A stretch of 64,000 nt of DNA, taken from the NCBI GenBank assembly GCA_910589265.1, contig CAJUTQ010000004.1, positions 62,001 through 126,000 of the forward strand, read 5' to 3'. The notes beneath the pieces were generated by a model that saw nothing but the letters and a program-made list of their open reading frames with translations, had not been told where the DNA came from and searched no databases. Below are positions 43,343 through 52,230 of this stretch, piece by piece (the stretch's first letter is position 1; every line of letters starts with the position of its first letter). The stretch comes from an uncultured Lachnospiraceae bacterium. GTDB lineage: Bacteria > Bacillota > Clostridia > Lachnospirales > Lachnospiraceae. Position numbers and translations under genes: made by a program.

Positions 43343-44467
43343 ATGTCAAAGATTAACATTATTTCCGGCTTTTTAGGAGCCGGCAAAACAACTTTTATTC
43401 AAAAGCTTTTAAAGGAAGTATTTACAGGAGAAAAAATTGTCATCATAGAAAATGAATTTGGTGAAATTGGAATTGACGCAGGATTTTTAAAAAATGCAGG
43501 AGTCCAAATTACAGAAATGAATTCTGGATGTATTTGCTGCTCCCTTGTGGGAGACTTTGGCGCCTCCCTAAAGGAAGTAAAAGAAAAATTCTCACCAGAT
43601 CGTATTATTATTGAACCCTCTGGTGTTGGAAAACTATCTGACGTCATAAAAGCTGTTCAAAATGTTCAAAATGAAGCGGAGCTTATATTCGATAGCTCCA
43701 TGACTGTTGCTGATTCTACAAAATGCAAAATATATATGAAAAATTTTGGAGAATTTTATAACAATCAAATAGAACACGCAGATACCATTGTATTAAGCCG
43801 TACCCAGAACTTATCTCAAGATAAGCTTGAAAAATGTGTTTCTACAATTCGGACAAAAAATAACAAGGCAAGTATTATTACAACACCTTGGGAGCAGCTC
43901 CAAGGCAGTCACCTTTTAGAAGCTATGGAAAAAGCTTCTTTTGAAGAAAAGACGTTAGCCGAAGAACTTGCCCATTCTCATCCCAGGGGAAATTGTCCCC
44001 AATGTCAAGGGGAACACAATCATGAACATGAACATCATCACGGTTGTGGACACCACCATGAGCATGAACATCATTGCGGTTGCGGACACCATCACGAGCA
44101 TGAGCATCACCACGATTGCGGACACCATCACGAGCATGAGCATCACCACGATTGCAGACATCACCATGAGCATGAACATCATCATGCAGAAGAAATATTT
44201 ACGAGCTGGGGACAGGAAACTGTAAAAAAATATTCAAAGGAAGAATTGTCTAAAATTTTGGCCTCTCTTTCAGAAGAGGATTATGGCATTATCTTGCGGG
44301 CGAAAGGTATTTTACCAGATACAGAAGGAAATTGGATGTATTTTGATTTTGTTCCTGGGGAGTACGAAATCCGTCAAGGCAAACCTGACTATACGGGAAA
44401 AATCTGCGTTATTGGCTCTAAGCTTCATACAGATGCTTTAGCAGCATTATTTTCTCTTATTTCATAA
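43343..44467 (+). CDS. CobW-type GTPase with expanded His-rich metal-binding region
   Basis: A G3E-family metallochaperone GTPase. Walker A is GFLGAGKTT (9-17) and the CxCC metal site is C63-I-C65-C66 (SGCICC). The C-terminal CobW domain ends the protein. Between the domains, residues about 227-281 are nearly all His, Glu, Cys and Gly, built from a 12-residue unit HEHEHHHDCGHH repeated more than four times. Such loops store or deliver zinc (or nickel). It lies between the small CxxC protein and a second CobW-like gene. Confidence 0.92.
   Translation: MSKINIISGFLGAGKTTFIQKLLKEVFTGEKIVIIENEFGEIGIDAGFLKNAGVQITEMNSGCICCSLVGDFGASLKEVKEKFSPDRIIIEPSGVGKLSDVIKAVQNVQNEAELIFDSSMTVADSTKCKIYMKNFGEFYNNQIEHADTIVLSRTQNLSQDKLEKCVSTIRTKNNKASIITTPWEQLQGSHLLEAMEKASFEEKTLAEELAHSHPRGNCPQCQGEHNHEHEHHHGCGHHHEHEHHCGCGHHHEHEHHHDCGHHHEHEHHHDCRHHHEHEHHHAEEIFTSWGQETVKKYSKEELSKILASLSEEDYGIILRAKGILPDTEGNWMYFDFVPGEYEIRQGKPDYTGKICVIGSKLHTDALAALFSLIS
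44021..44185 (+). repeat. 36-bp tandem repeat encoding the His-rich loop
   Basis: Four full 36-bp units (44021, 44057, 44093, 44129) and a partial fifth, in frame; units three and four are almost identical. Confidence 0.88.
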
Positions 44468-44487
44468 ATTTAGAAAGGATCATTTCC

Positions 44488-45426
44488 ATGAAAGAGTTAC
44501 CCATTTATATTTTGAATGGTTTTTTAGACAGCGGTAAAACTTCTTTTCTTAAAGACACTCTGGACAATGAGGAATTTTCCCAAGGACAAAATATTTTACT
44601 CATTGTCTGTGAGGAAGGGGAAGAAGAGTATGAAGCAGACCTACTGAATCAATACAATATTCATCTGGAAATCGTAGACGGCAAAGAGAACTTTACAGTA
44701 GATTTTTTTAAGGAAAAAGAGAGACTATATAATCCTGATTGTATTTTGCTGGAATACAATGGAATGTGGCAATTAAAAGATTTTATGACTATGAAAATGC
44801 CAAGGCATTATGTGATCGTTCAAATTATTACTTTGGTAAACTCTTCCACCTTTGAACTATACTTAAATAATATGCGTTCTCTTATTATGGAACAGTTTAA
44901 AACTTCAGACATGGTCATCTTTAACCGTTGTCATGAGGAAACTCCAAAGTCTTCCTATCGTCGAACCGTTAAAGCTGTCAACTCTAGCGTTCAAATTTTT
45001 TTTGAAAACGCTGATGGAAGTGAGGCAAAAGCAGAGGATATCCTTCCCTTTGATTTGGAGGAGGACATCATCCAAATTGAAGAGGAAGACTTTGGCATCT
45101 GGTACGTGGATACTCTAGACTCCCCTGAAAAATATAAAGGAAAAACAGTGAACGTAAAAGGCCAGGCTTTTAAATCCTCTCATTATCCCCAAGGATGTTT
45201 TGCCCTTTTTCGTTCTGCAATGACATGTTGCATTGATGATATTGCCTCCATAGGCTTTCCCATTCGATGCAGTTCTAAAGATATGCAAATATTCAACCAT
45301 TTAAAATCTGGCCAGTGGATTCAAGTCACTGCCAAAATTGACCTTGGTCCGGGAGGATTGATGCTTTTAGCAGAGGAAATAATTCCTTGTGAAAAAGCTG
45401 CCCAAGAGCTTGTTTATTTTAATTAA
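44488..45426 (+). CDS. CobW-like GTPase fused to a YcgQ/TIGR03943-like C-terminal domain
   Basis: 312 residues. The N-terminal half has Walker A GFLDSGKTS (11-19) and a G3E-like fold, but the CxCC metal motif of the neighbour is missing. Residues about 208-312 (YKGKTVNVKGQAF, then FRSAMTCCIDDIASIGFPI with C247-C248) resemble the C-terminal domain of the YcgQ/TIGR03943 proteins, which accompany YcgR permeases in zinc-responsive loci. I infer a specialised partner of the upstream metallochaperone. It lies 20 nt after that gene, with AGAAAGGA upstream. Confidence 0.75.
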   Translation: MKELPIYILNGFLDSGKTSFLKDTLDNEEFSQGQNILLIVCEEGEEEYEADLLNQYNIHLEIVDGKENFTVDFFKEKERLYNPDCILLEYNGMWQLKDFMTMKMPRHYVIVQIITLVNSSTFELYLNNMRSLIMEQFKTSDMVIFNRCHEETPKSSYRRTVKAVNSSVQIFFENADGSEAKAEDILPFDLEEDIIQIEEEDFGIWYVDTLDSPEKYKGKTVNVKGQAFKSSHYPQGCFALFRSAMTCCIDDIASIGFPIRCSSKDMQIFNHLKSGQWIQVTAKIDLGPGGLMLLAEEIIPCEKAAQELVYFN

Positions 45427-45613
45427 CCCAATGTAAATTACCTAGTTCAGACATAATATGTTGCAAGAATTTCCCTGCACGAGAATAGTACAGGAAATAA
45501 AGGATAAAAGAGACACTTTTTCTACAAAAGAGTTTTAGAGCTTGACGACTGCCAAAGCACAAATGATTCCCTAGAAAAATTATACATGAATCTTTATCTA
45601 GAAATAAACGCAT

Positions 45614-46279
45614 CTACTTTTCTCTCTCTTTATCTGTAGGAAGCTTTGGCAAGTTCCAGCGGTAGCGCACTGCTAAATAACGAATTCCTATAACAACAGC
45701 TCCTGCCCCTGCCATTGCTTCTACATTTCCAATCCTCCTATGAAGAAAGACGCAGACAACTGCCCCTACAATAGAGGCACAGGCATAAATGTGTTTTACA
45801 AAAATATAAGGTGGAACACCAGCCATCATGTCCCTGAGGAGTCCTCCTCCTACTCCTGTTATTGTTCCAACAAAAACAAGAAGAAATGCATTTTCCTTAT
45901 ATCCACAGCTTATCCCTGTGTTTACTCCCACTACTGTAAATATAGCCAAGCCTACTGTGTCCATTATAAGCATTGTCTTATCGTAATGAGACCGAATTCT
46001 TCCTTTAAGCAGCTCCCCCTTCCAATAAAATAGCAAAAAGGTTATACTAGAAACAATAATGGCCACCTGGGCATAAACAGCATGTATAAATACATTGGGA
46101 GGAATTATCCCCAGTATTATATCCCTAATCATCCCCCCTCCGCAGGCAGTGACTACCCCTAAAACACCTACTCCGAATATGTCCATCTTTCTTCCTATCG
46201 CTACCATGGCTCCTGAGGAGGCAAAGGCAACTGTGCCTACTAGCTCCATTAGAAAGATAAGGAAACTTTGATAATCCAT
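45614..46279 (-). CDS. UPF0126/TRIC-family membrane protein
   Basis: 221 residues with seven hydrophobic segments and two internal repeats, each carrying a GGG-x2-RD motif (CGGGMIRDIILG and GVGGGLLRDMMAG). This is the bacterial UPF0126 family, structurally related to trimeric intracellular cation channels. Transport of a cation or small amino acid has been suggested for relatives. It is monocistronic, with a promoter (46358-46386) that overlaps the divergent promoter of the DUF3783 gene. Confidence 0.9.
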   Translation of the reverse strand: MDYQSFLIFLMELVGTVAFASSGAMVAIGRKMDIFGVGVLGVVTACGGGMIRDIILGIIPPNVFIHAVYAQVAIIVSSITFLLFYWKGELLKGRIRSHYDKTMLIMDTVGLAIFTVVGVNTGISCGYKENAFLLVFVGTITGVGGGLLRDMMAGVPPYIFVKHIYACASIVGAVVCVFLHRRIGNVEAMAGAGAVVIGIRYLAVRYRWNLPKLPTDKEREK

Positions 46280-46357
46280 ACTATATACCTATTCCTTCCT
46301 GCTTTTCCCAAATTTCTTTTACACTTTCATCATATCACAATTTTTTCCTATATTCCA

Positions 46358-46386
46358 TGTATATACTTTCATTGTCTATTTGACAA
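46358..46386 (-). promoter_or_regulatory. Promoter of the UPF0126 gene
   Basis: Minus strand: TTGTCA, 17-nt spacer, TATACA. Its -35 box shares five bases with the divergent -35 box at 46380-46385. Confidence 0.5.
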
Positions 46387-46408
46387 AATTAAGGGCTCCT
46401 TATAAAAT
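46380..46408 (+). promoter_or_regulatory. Promoter of the DUF3783 gene
   Basis: TTGACA, 17-nt spacer, TAAAAT. Confidence 0.65.
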
Positions 46409-46462
46409 AGACATGTACAAAATAAACACTGGATGTTCCAGTCTGTTTTGAAAGGAGTTATT

Positions 46463-46861
46463 TTGAGAGAGACATTATTATTTTTTAATTTTCCAGATAA
46501 AAAGCAATGGATACGTTTGCAGCAGGCTTTTCTTCCTTTAAAGCTCCGCTTAAAAAAGATTCCAAAGGAAGACTATGAAAAGCCAGTAGGATATTTGGCA
46601 GGTCAAAAAGAGCTTCCTTGCCCTTTAAAAAACTATGAAGGGGATGAACTGGATGCTCCTATGCTTGTCATGGTTGGCTTAGACCGATTTAGAATGGATG
46701 CTGTTCTTTCCTGCCTCAGAAGCCCCGGGATGCCCAAGATTGATTACAAAGCAGTCCTCACTCCTACGAATCAATCCTGGTCTGTCCTCCAATTATTTGA
46801 AGAGCTAAAAAAGGAACACATCCAAATGCATATAAAAAATCCTTCATCAAAAAACTTATAA
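46463..46861 (+). CDS. DUF3783 protein
   Basis: About 132 residues, soluble. The C-terminal half has the DUF3783 pattern MLVMVGLDRFRMDAVLSCL, then MPKIDYKAVLTPTNQSW. Function unknown. TTG 46463 is chosen as start, because GAAAGGAG lies 5 nt upstream; an ATG at 46433 is in frame but lacks a site and sits close to the predicted transcription start. It is the last intact gene before the decayed region. Confidence 0.75.
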   Translation: MRETLLFFNFPDKKQWIRLQQAFLPLKLRLKKIPKEDYEKPVGYLAGQKELPCPLKNYEGDELDAPMLVMVGLDRFRMDAVLSCLRSPGMPKIDYKAVLTPTNQSWSVLQLFEELKKEHIQMHIKNPSSKNL

Positions 46862-47034
46862 AGGTTTCTTTTTAAGTAGCTTATACTCCTCATACCGTCC
46901 TTACCTACTAGAGGGAATCATAACTCCATTCCTGTCCAGTTCACTTAATAAACAGTACCACAAACCGGAAAGTGGACTGCTAACGGCATACAACCTTAAG
47001 ACATCCGTACTCTTTTGTTACCGTGAGTGCTACG
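46862..47034. other. Intergenic stretch without recognised gene
   Basis: No convincing gene, RNA or terminator seen. Reading frames are short and broken, consistent with a remnant at the left border of the acquired patch. Confidence 0.4.
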
Positions 47035-47193
47035 ATGGCAACATGGATGAACCTTTTTTCAGGGATGCAGTATGGACTTGGATTTATTTATTTTAAGAGA
47101 TTTTTGAAAAATTATGATTTGAAAGATTGTTTCGAAATGATAGCATCAGGTAATTACAATTTTGAACAATTAAAAATGAAGTTGGGAGCATGA
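47035..47193 (+). pseudogene. 3' remnant of an operon gene upstream of the MFS gene
   Basis: A 52-codon frame ending in FEQLKMKLGA whose TGA overlaps the ATG of the MFS gene (ATGA at 47190-47193), as expected for the tail of a co-transcribed gene. The N-terminal part has been lost; no Shine-Dalgarno precedes the first ATG. The family is not recognisable from this fragment. Confidence 0.45.
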
Positions 47194-48416
47194 ATATTTA
47201 TGAAAGATTTATTCGGAAAACCCTTTTTTTAAATAATTATATTTTATACCGTTATGGCAGGCGGATTTCAAGTGATAGATCAGTTTTACGGTGCGACATA
47301 TCTGCTTAAAATGAGTGAACAAGGATTATCCCTTTTTAATATCAGCCTGATTTTAGGGATACTTGATTTAGCAAATGCAATAGTGGATTATCCGTCAGGC
47401 GTCATATCAGACTATATTGGAAGAAAGAAGACTGCAGGGATAGCTTTGATAATATATAGTGCTGGACTTTTGGTGTTTACATTGGCAGATAATCTTACTG
47501 CATATATAGTGTCTTCGGTTATAATGGCTGTAGGGCTGGCGTTATACAGCGGCTCTCCAGTAGCCTGGTTTTACGATATCATGGTTAAATACGACATGAT
47601 AAGTAAACGTGGGGAGATTATGCCTAAAATGACAATGGTGGTAAGAGGATTTGCAATAGCTGCAAACGGTATATCTTTTGTGCTGGTTCTTTATTCTGTA
47701 AAGTGGCCTTTGTTTTGTGGGGTACTGATCTCTTTCATTATAGGAGTGCTGTATCTGTGTAACTTTGAAGATAATAAGGGAAAAACGGAGGGGATGAGCT
47801 TTGGAAAAACGCTTTTATTGTTTTCGGGAAAATTTCTTAAAGACGGACGAATGAGAATGATCGTTATTTATGACGGAATCAGTTATGTCGCAACCGCTTT
47901 TTTTATTTTGGAATGGCAGCTGTATTTGGTCAATGAATTCGGACTTCAAAAAAACTATATTGGTTTGGTTTGATTTTGATTCTTTTTATGTTCTGCATGA
48001 TGATTGGCGGGTACATATCTTCCAAATTTGTGGGATTAAAAGATGTTTTTTCAGGTACATACATTGGGAAGGCAGTGATGGCGGTTTCCCTTGCAATGAT
48101 ATTTTTTTCTCACAATTTGATTTTGTCTTTGATCAGCATGAGTATATTTGAAATATCATTGTCTATATGCTCTATTACGGAGTCGATCTGGGTAAATGAT
48201 TATATTGAAGCTGATAACAGAGCATCCTTCTATTCAGCGATGTCAGCATCGCTGAAATTATTTGGCTTTATTATTATTTTGCTGGCAGGGCATGTTGTTG
48301 ATAGATATGGGTATATTTTTGGATGGAAAGTATGTTTTGTTGCAAATTTCGTATCTGTTCTGGCACTGATGTTCTTTGTAAAAAGGTATGGAAAAAATAA
48401 AGTTGAAGCAAGATAA
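47190..48416 (+). pseudogene. MFS transporter broken by two frameshifts
   Basis: Reading in three frames gives one continuous major facilitator protein. It starts MNIYERFIRKTLFLNNYILY from ATG 47190, shifts frame near 47246, runs through TVMAGGFQVIDQFYG and the DYIGRKKTAG loop (the MFS GxxxDRxGRR-type motif) to 47973, and then shifts frame again near 47955. It ends with FFVKRYGKNKVEAR. The first break fits loss of 2 nt, the second loss of 1 nt in a T run. Both look like inactivation, although sequencing errors are possible. About 408 codons are present, the usual MFS size. Base composition is less pyrimidine-skewed than the neighbouring host genes. Confidence 0.75.
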
Positions 48417-48841
48417 AAAAATACTATTGATTGGAAGTTCAGTATATGAGGACGAGTATCAGGAGACTCTGGAATTTATCAGTGAATACAAAAGCATATA
48501 CCAGATGTATTTTGATAGAGATCAAGTGGAATATGCAAATTTACCATATATAAATGTTGATGGAAGTATCAATTTGAATAATTATGATAAATATCATGTT
48601 ATTGGTAAGAAAGGAACAGATATATATTTTGAACGATGTGCGGATAAAATATATATAGAGACAGGTACTGTTGAGGACAAAGTGGCCCAGATTCCCGGGG
48701 GAAAGGTCTTTTTTACAATAGATAATTGTTGCAGTATGTTATGGAGTTCTTCTCTGGAGAAAGAAATTTTTATCAGGAATGGAAATGCTTTGATCAAAGG
48801 AAAAGAATATGTTATCTGCGAATTTGGCATGGGCATAAATG
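48388..48841 (+). pseudogene. Unknown gene truncated by an IS200-like insertion
   Basis: A frame of about 151 residues (starting MEKIKLKQDKKILLIGSS) overlaps the end of the MFS gene by 29 nt, so they formed an operon. After residue about 151 the frame runs into IS200-like sequence, so the natural C-terminus is lost. The late block IPGGKVFF...EFGMGIN faintly recalls M29 aminopeptidases (PGGEVF...ELGIGTN), but this is weak. Function not assigned. Confidence 0.5.
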
Positions 48842-48844
48842 AAA

Positions 48845-49400
48845 AAAGGTATCTTCTCCCCTTACTTTTTACCCTATCTCGAAGTTATCAGAGTTACTTT
48901 TTTCCTGAACATCTTGATTTTGAATGTATGCTTTGATTCGTTCATCCGTCTCATTTTCCGCTGCTTGCCACAAAGTAGTCTCTTGTCCACAGATGCTGTC
49001 CCCAAATTGTTTATTCAACTCCTTATACTCTATCTACAACTTTCTTGATGTGTTCCCTTTTATATATTTCACCAACTTACATGCTGACAAATGGAATGGC
49101 GCTAATACTAGCAAATGTATATGGTCACTTCCTACATGTCCTGCCAATATTTCCACTTCGTTACTCTGGCAGATCATCCGAACCAGCTTTCTTGTCCTGA
49201 TTGCTATCTGTCCCGTATTCACTAGTTTTCTGTATTTTGTTATCCATACAAATGATATTTTATGTCGTATGTGCAATAGAACCATTTTCTGTAATTTTCC
49301 ATATTGTTCACCTCAAGTTTTAGTATCTCTATTTTCTTTTTTTCTCAGCTTGAAGCTATGAGGCTGCCCTAAAGGTTTCGCCTTACGGCAAGGGTTTTAA
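48845..49400. mobile_element. IS200-like element remnant
   Basis: Contains the dead tnpA on the minus strand. An imperfect hairpin GCCCTAAAGG / CCTTACGGC (49366-49389) lies on the tnpA-proximal side, as in IS200 left ends. No tnpB or IscB is present. Exact ends are uncertain. It interrupts the 48388 gene. Confidence 0.6.
48869..49302 (-). pseudogene. Degraded IS200/IS605-type tnpA
   Basis: A Y1 HUH transposase reading. The catalytic HIH pair is in GSDHIHLLVLAP, and later blocks read IKGNTSRKL and FVASSGN. The natural start is ATG 49302 (MENYRKWFYCTYDIKYHL). A frameshift follows within the first 25 codons, a TAG stop follows RKL, and two further compensating shifts surround HLWTRDYFVASSGN. 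The gene ends at TAA 48869. It cannot make an active transposase. Confidence 0.8.
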
Positions 49401-49406
49401 CCCCAT

Positions 49407-50036
49407 TACACAAACAATAAAAAGCCGCTTGCAATTGATGGGAAAAACCAAAGGGGAAACGATAATAAAAATCAGAAAGCGAACCATATCGTCATTGCAG
49501 CAGATGAGAAAGGATTCGATATGGGGCAGAAACGTGTGGAAGAAAAAACAAACGAAATCAAAGCAATCCCCAAACTGCTGGACTGCCTGAACATAAAAGG
49601 AACCATAATGGCAATGGATGCAATGGGAACGCAGACAGAAAAGGAGAAGACAGAAAAAAGGGGAAACTGGCAAACAAATTATATTTCATGGTTAAGCCGA
49701 AAAAAAGAGTGGCCAGTGTTAAAGACAATTATCCTGATACATAACGCCGTAATGGGGAAGGCCGGCGAAACAAGTACAAAAGAAAAGTATTTTATAAGTA
49801 GCCTGCCGGAAGGAATTGAGGAAGCGGTGCATGCAGTGCGTGGTCATTGGATAGTAGAAAGTTACCAATGGCATTTGGATTTGACGTTTCAGGAGGATGG
49901 GAACCATACGATAGAGAAGCAGTCAGCCTATAAATTTATAACATTCATTAGATGTGTGGGTTTGGTTGTGAAACACATTTATGCGTTTATTGTGGGATTC
50001 TCTACAATTGTTATTGTAGTTCTTTTGATTTCATAG
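49407..50036 (+). pseudogene. ISAs1-family transposase remnant
   Basis: The readable frame begins after a TAA near 49404 and reads KKPLAIDGKNQRGND, then KANHIVIAADEKGF and MGQKRVEEKTNEIKAIPKLL. The catalytic-region block MAMDAMGTQTEKEK is present, and the late part gives KYFISSLP and RGHWIVESYQWHLDLTFQED. These match ISAs1 (H-repeat) transposases. The N-terminal half is missing, the middle LALKGNQ block is deleted, and the C-terminus runs into unrelated frame. Non-functional. Confidence 0.8.
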
Positions 50037-50130
50037 TATAATTTAATAACGTGATATTTTATCATCCTAATAGATGGACAAAATTTTTGTAAGGTAATTT
50101 CTACGTTTTTACCTATGAAATGTTAGCTCT

Positions 50131-50165
50131 GGAAAGCTCATAAGGAAAAAATTTATGAGCTTTCC
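50131..50165 (+). promoter_or_regulatory. Leader hairpin upstream of oppA
   Basis: A perfect 13-bp stem GGAAAGCTCATAA / TTATGAGCTTTCC with a 9-nt loop, 34 nt before the oppA ATG. It is followed by an A/T-rich run. It may be a terminator of the decayed region or an mRNA-stabilising leader structure. Confidence 0.5.
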
Positions 50166-50199
50166 TACAAATATTTTTACTAAGAAAGGACTGTAAATA

Positions 50200-52122
50200 A
50201 TGAAAAAGAAACTACTTTCGCTGTTTCTTGCCTCTGCTATGGTTGTCTCCATGGCTGCCTGTGGGAATAACGGCGTAACAACCAACAATGCTCCTGAAAA
50301 TACTGGCTCTACCAATGAAGAAGTTGGAGATAGTTCCCAGGAAGGAAGCGAACAAGGTGGAACGAAACCCACCACCCCCAGTGGACAGCTTGTTATCGGC
50401 TCTGTCACAGACTTGAAATCCGATTTCCTCCCTGGTTGGAGTAATGACGCTCAAAACCAAGCTTGTTATCTTCTTTTATATGAACAAGGGTACAGCACTG
50501 TTCAGTTTACGAAAGAAGGAGAGTTTGTCTATAATCCCACTGTTGTAAAGTCCCATGAGGAGACAGAAAATCCTGATGGTTCCAAAACCTTTACGATTAC
50601 TATTCAAGATGGACTCACCTATAACGAAGGAACCCCTATTACTGCCAGAGACTATGTTTTTCAAGCTCTTCTCGTTAACTCCCCTGAAATGGGTGCCATA
50701 GACGGTTATACTAATACTTCCGATTCTGTATATGTAGGCTATGAGGAGTATAGCACTAGTCAAACAAAAAACTTTAAAGGTGTCCGCCTTGTTGACGACA
50801 TGACCTATTCTGTCACTGTCAAAGCAGACGAACTGCCTTTCCACTATGATCTATATTATGCTAATTTAATTCCTTACCCTATTTCCGTCATCGCACCTGG
50901 ATGTACTGTAGAAGATTCTGAGGACGGAGCCTCTATTACAGGAGAATTTACTTCTGATGTTTTACAAGAGACTGTCAACAACCCCCAGACTGGCTATCGT
51001 TACCGCCCATTAGTGACAGCAGGACCTTATCAGTTTGAAAGCTATGACACAACGACAAAAGAAGGAGTGCTCACAGTAAACCCCGCCTTTTTAGGAGATT
51101 ATAAAGGAGTCAAGCCTCTCATTGAGAAAATCATACTGAAGACAGTAACTTCTGCTACATCCATTGATGAACTGCGGGCAGGAACCGTAGATCTCTTATC
51201 AGGAATCAGCGGTGGAACAGAAATTAATGGAGGCTTGGACTTAGTTGATGAAGGTATTGCTCAAAAGGCAGATTATCTTCGGGCTGGATATGGAAAAATT
51301 GCCTTTGACTGCTCTGTCTTTCCCGTTGATTCTGTTAATGTTCGTCAAGCTATTTCCTATATTATTGATAAAGATGAATTTGTCAGACAATATACTGGTG
51401 GATATGGGAAGACTGTTTATAGCTTTTATGGCCTATCCCAATGGGAAGCAGTTGAAAATGCCGACTGGCTTGAAAGTGAATTAAATCATTATGACGTAGA
51501 TGTAGAAAAGGCAAAATCTCTTCTTACAGAAGATGGTTGGACTTTAAATAAAGACGGAGGAGAATATAAAGAAGGAGATGGAACCCGCTACAAACGTTTG
51601 GAAGATGGAAGTTTGGCTTCCTTGACCATTAATTGGGCCAATACTCCTAACAACCCTGTTTCCACCTTATTAAGCTCTGTTCTTCCTGATGCTATGACAG
51701 AAATTGGAATGGAATTAAACCCTACCACAATCGAATTTGGTGTTTTGACAGAAAGCCTTATGCATAGAACTGATGTGCAATATCATATGTACAACTTAGC
51801 AACAGGATTTACTTCTGCCCACTCTCCGTGGTACTACTTCTCCATGGATGACGATAGAATGGGGCTTTACAACCAAAACTGGATCAAAGACGAAGATTTG
51901 GCAAGAACGTCCTGGGCTATGAAATCTATTCCCTATGAGGATAAAGAAGGATGGGTAGAAGCGTGGAAAGAATTCATAAAAACGTGGAATGAAAAGCTTC
52001 CCGATATTCCCTTGTATTCTGACCAATACCATGATTTCTTTACAAATAAGCTAAAAGGGTATGAGCCAGATGGCTTGTGGGATTGGCGTTACGCAATTAT
52101 AGATGCTTATATTCAAGAATAG
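50200..52122 (+). CDS. oppA: Oligopeptide ABC transporter solute-binding lipoprotein
   Basis: 640 residues. A lipoprotein signal ends at the lipobox MAA-C (Cys21), followed by a Gly/Asn/Ser/Thr-rich linker (about 22-65) and the family 5 peptide-binding fold (SBP_bac_5). Typical blocks include FTITIQDGLTYNEGTPITARDYVFQ, read in two parts, and VNVRQAISYIIDKDEF. It captures peptides outside the membrane for OppBCDF. AGAAAGGA precedes the ATG. A terminator-like hairpin after the gene (52157-52184) would let the binding protein outnumber the membrane subunits. Confidence 0.93.
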   Translation: MKKKLLSLFLASAMVVSMAACGNNGVTTNNAPENTGSTNEEVGDSSQEGSEQGGTKPTTPSGQLVIGSVTDLKSDFLPGWSNDAQNQACYLLLYEQGYSTVQFTKEGEFVYNPTVVKSHEETENPDGSKTFTITIQDGLTYNEGTPITARDYVFQALLVNSPEMGAIDGYTNTSDSVYVGYEEYSTSQTKNFKGVRLVDDMTYSVTVKADELPFHYDLYYANLIPYPISVIAPGCTVEDSEDGASITGEFTSDVLQETVNNPQTGYRYRPLVTAGPYQFESYDTTTKEGVLTVNPAFLGDYKGVKPLIEKIILKTVTSATSIDELRAGTVDLLSGISGGTEINGGLDLVDEGIAQKADYLRAGYGKIAFDCSVFPVDSVNVRQAISYIIDKDEFVRQYTGGYGKTVYSFYGLSQWEAVENADWLESELNHYDVDVEKAKSLLTEDGWTLNKDGGEYKEGDGTRYKRLEDGSLASLTINWANTPNNPVSTLLSSVLPDAMTEIGMELNPTTIEFGVLTESLMHRTDVQYHMYNLATGFTSAHSPWYYFSMDDDRMGLYNQNWIKDEDLARTSWAMKSIPYEDKEGWVEAWKEFIKTWNEKLPDIPLYSDQYHDFFTNKLKGYEPDGLWDWRYAIIDAYIQE

Positions 52123-52156
52123 GGGTTCCTAATAAAGCATACTATAATACAGCATG

Positions 52157-52190
52157 AAGATAGGGTCTCTTTTTACCCTATCTTTTGTTG
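52157..52190 (+). terminator. Attenuating hairpin between oppA and oppB
   Basis: A 10-bp stem AAGATAGGGT / ACCCTATCTT with an 8-nt loop and a TTGTTG tail. Likely partial terminator within the operon. Confidence 0.7.
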
Positions 52191-52230
52191 TATGCACATA
52201 CTTTTTATTCATTAGGAGGTGGGACTATTT

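Noticed and set aside
43955..44225. Open frames on both strands across the His-rich repeat (Met/Val-rich antisense)
   Set aside because: Explained by the 36-bp repeat in the CobW gene; no start signals.
47970..48416. A stand-alone 148-residue membrane protein
   Set aside because: It is the C-terminal half of the MFS transporter in another frame, not an independent gene.
49034..49285. An apparently separate 83-residue transposase gene
   Set aside because: It is only the central piece of a tnpA that starts at 49302 and continues past the TAG; not a complete gene.
50002..50019. CTACAAT-TGTT-ATTGTAG inverted repeat at the end of the ISAs1 remnant
   Set aside because: Short and inside degraded transposase sequence; could be chance or an IS end, not enough to annotate.
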